This document shows positions 63,968 to 64,000 of a DNA stretch of 64,000 bases, piece by piece. The stretch is from Bifidobacterium mongoliense DSM 21395 (lineage in GTDB: Bacteria > Actinomycetota > Actinomycetes > Actinomycetales > Bifidobacteriaceae). The notes under the pieces were generated by a model, which saw only the letters and a program-made list of their open reading frames with translations, searched no databases and had not been told where the DNA came from. The stretch spans positions 186,001 through 250,000 of the forward strand of contig NZ_JGZE01000001.1 of assembly GCF_000741285.1 (NCBI RefSeq), given 5' to 3'. Every line of letters begins with the position of its first letter. Positions within the stretch are counted from its first letter, which is position 1. The translations under genes were made by a program, and so were the position numbers.

Positions 63968-64000
63968 ATATCAGGGCAGGGCTACCAGCCAGCGGGCGGT

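Overview
The window is a 64 kb, gene-dense, GC-rich stretch of an actinobacterial chromosome, most likely from a Bifidobacterium or close relative. The evidence is the two WhiB regulators, CarD, a PdtaS/PdtaR two-component pair, LytR-CpsA-Psr proteins, an actinobacterial LexA box and the housekeeping gene order rpsA-coaE-uvrB-terC-pyk...pdtaR-polA-glgX. No rRNA, CRISPR array, insertion sequence, phage or plasmid gene was seen. The genus is inferred from gene content, not from a marker gene.

Left part (1-10 kb): a frameshifted TetR regulator, nicotinamidase, threonine aldolase, and purine genes purT, purC and a purL that keeps only its first third before running into greA; then a hemolysin III-type membrane protein and the PdtaS kinase. 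Next (10-21.4 kb) is a cell-envelope block: WhiB1-like regulator, FtsK/EssC-like ATPase, two LytR-CpsA-Psr enzymes, WhiB2-like regulator, a large membrane glycosyltransferase, a DUF5719 protein and a PF06262 protein. From 21.4 to 34.7 kb: a HAD phosphatase, ComF, a umuDC mutagenesis operon under a 40-bp perfect palindrome holding a LexA box, a two-component system whose kinase has a frame-breaking G tract, glycogen branching enzyme, CarD, a zinc/manganese ABC transporter with Fur/Zur-like boxes, and folD.

The core block (34.8-50.7 kb) holds rpsA, coaE, uvrB, terC, pyk, two Nudix genes, an unusual tRNA with a leucine anticodon, pdtaR, polA, a Nif3-like gene and glgX. The right part (50.8-64 kb) is more accessory: a membrane protein, tRNA-Pro, nitroreductase and HxlR regulator, an oxidoreductase broken by a stop codon, a MarR regulator divergent from an acetoin operon (alsS-alsD), an MFS transporter with a frameshifted HMCES/SRAP gene, a DJ-1/PfpI protein, and a lysE/lysG-type export pair. 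Three different tandem repeat arrays lie within 1.4 kb here (60.5-61.9 kb).

Functionally the window covers purine and one-carbon supply, glycogen turnover (glgB, glgX), glycolytic exit (pyk) and diversion of pyruvate to acetoin (alsS, alsD), DNA repair and damage-induced mutagenesis (uvrB, polA, umuDC, HMCES), envelope assembly, and metal supply. Four genes carry single-base frameshifts that all lie in homopolymer runs, so part of the apparent gene decay may be sequencing error or slippage; the purL truncation and the oxidoreductase stop codon are not explained that way.
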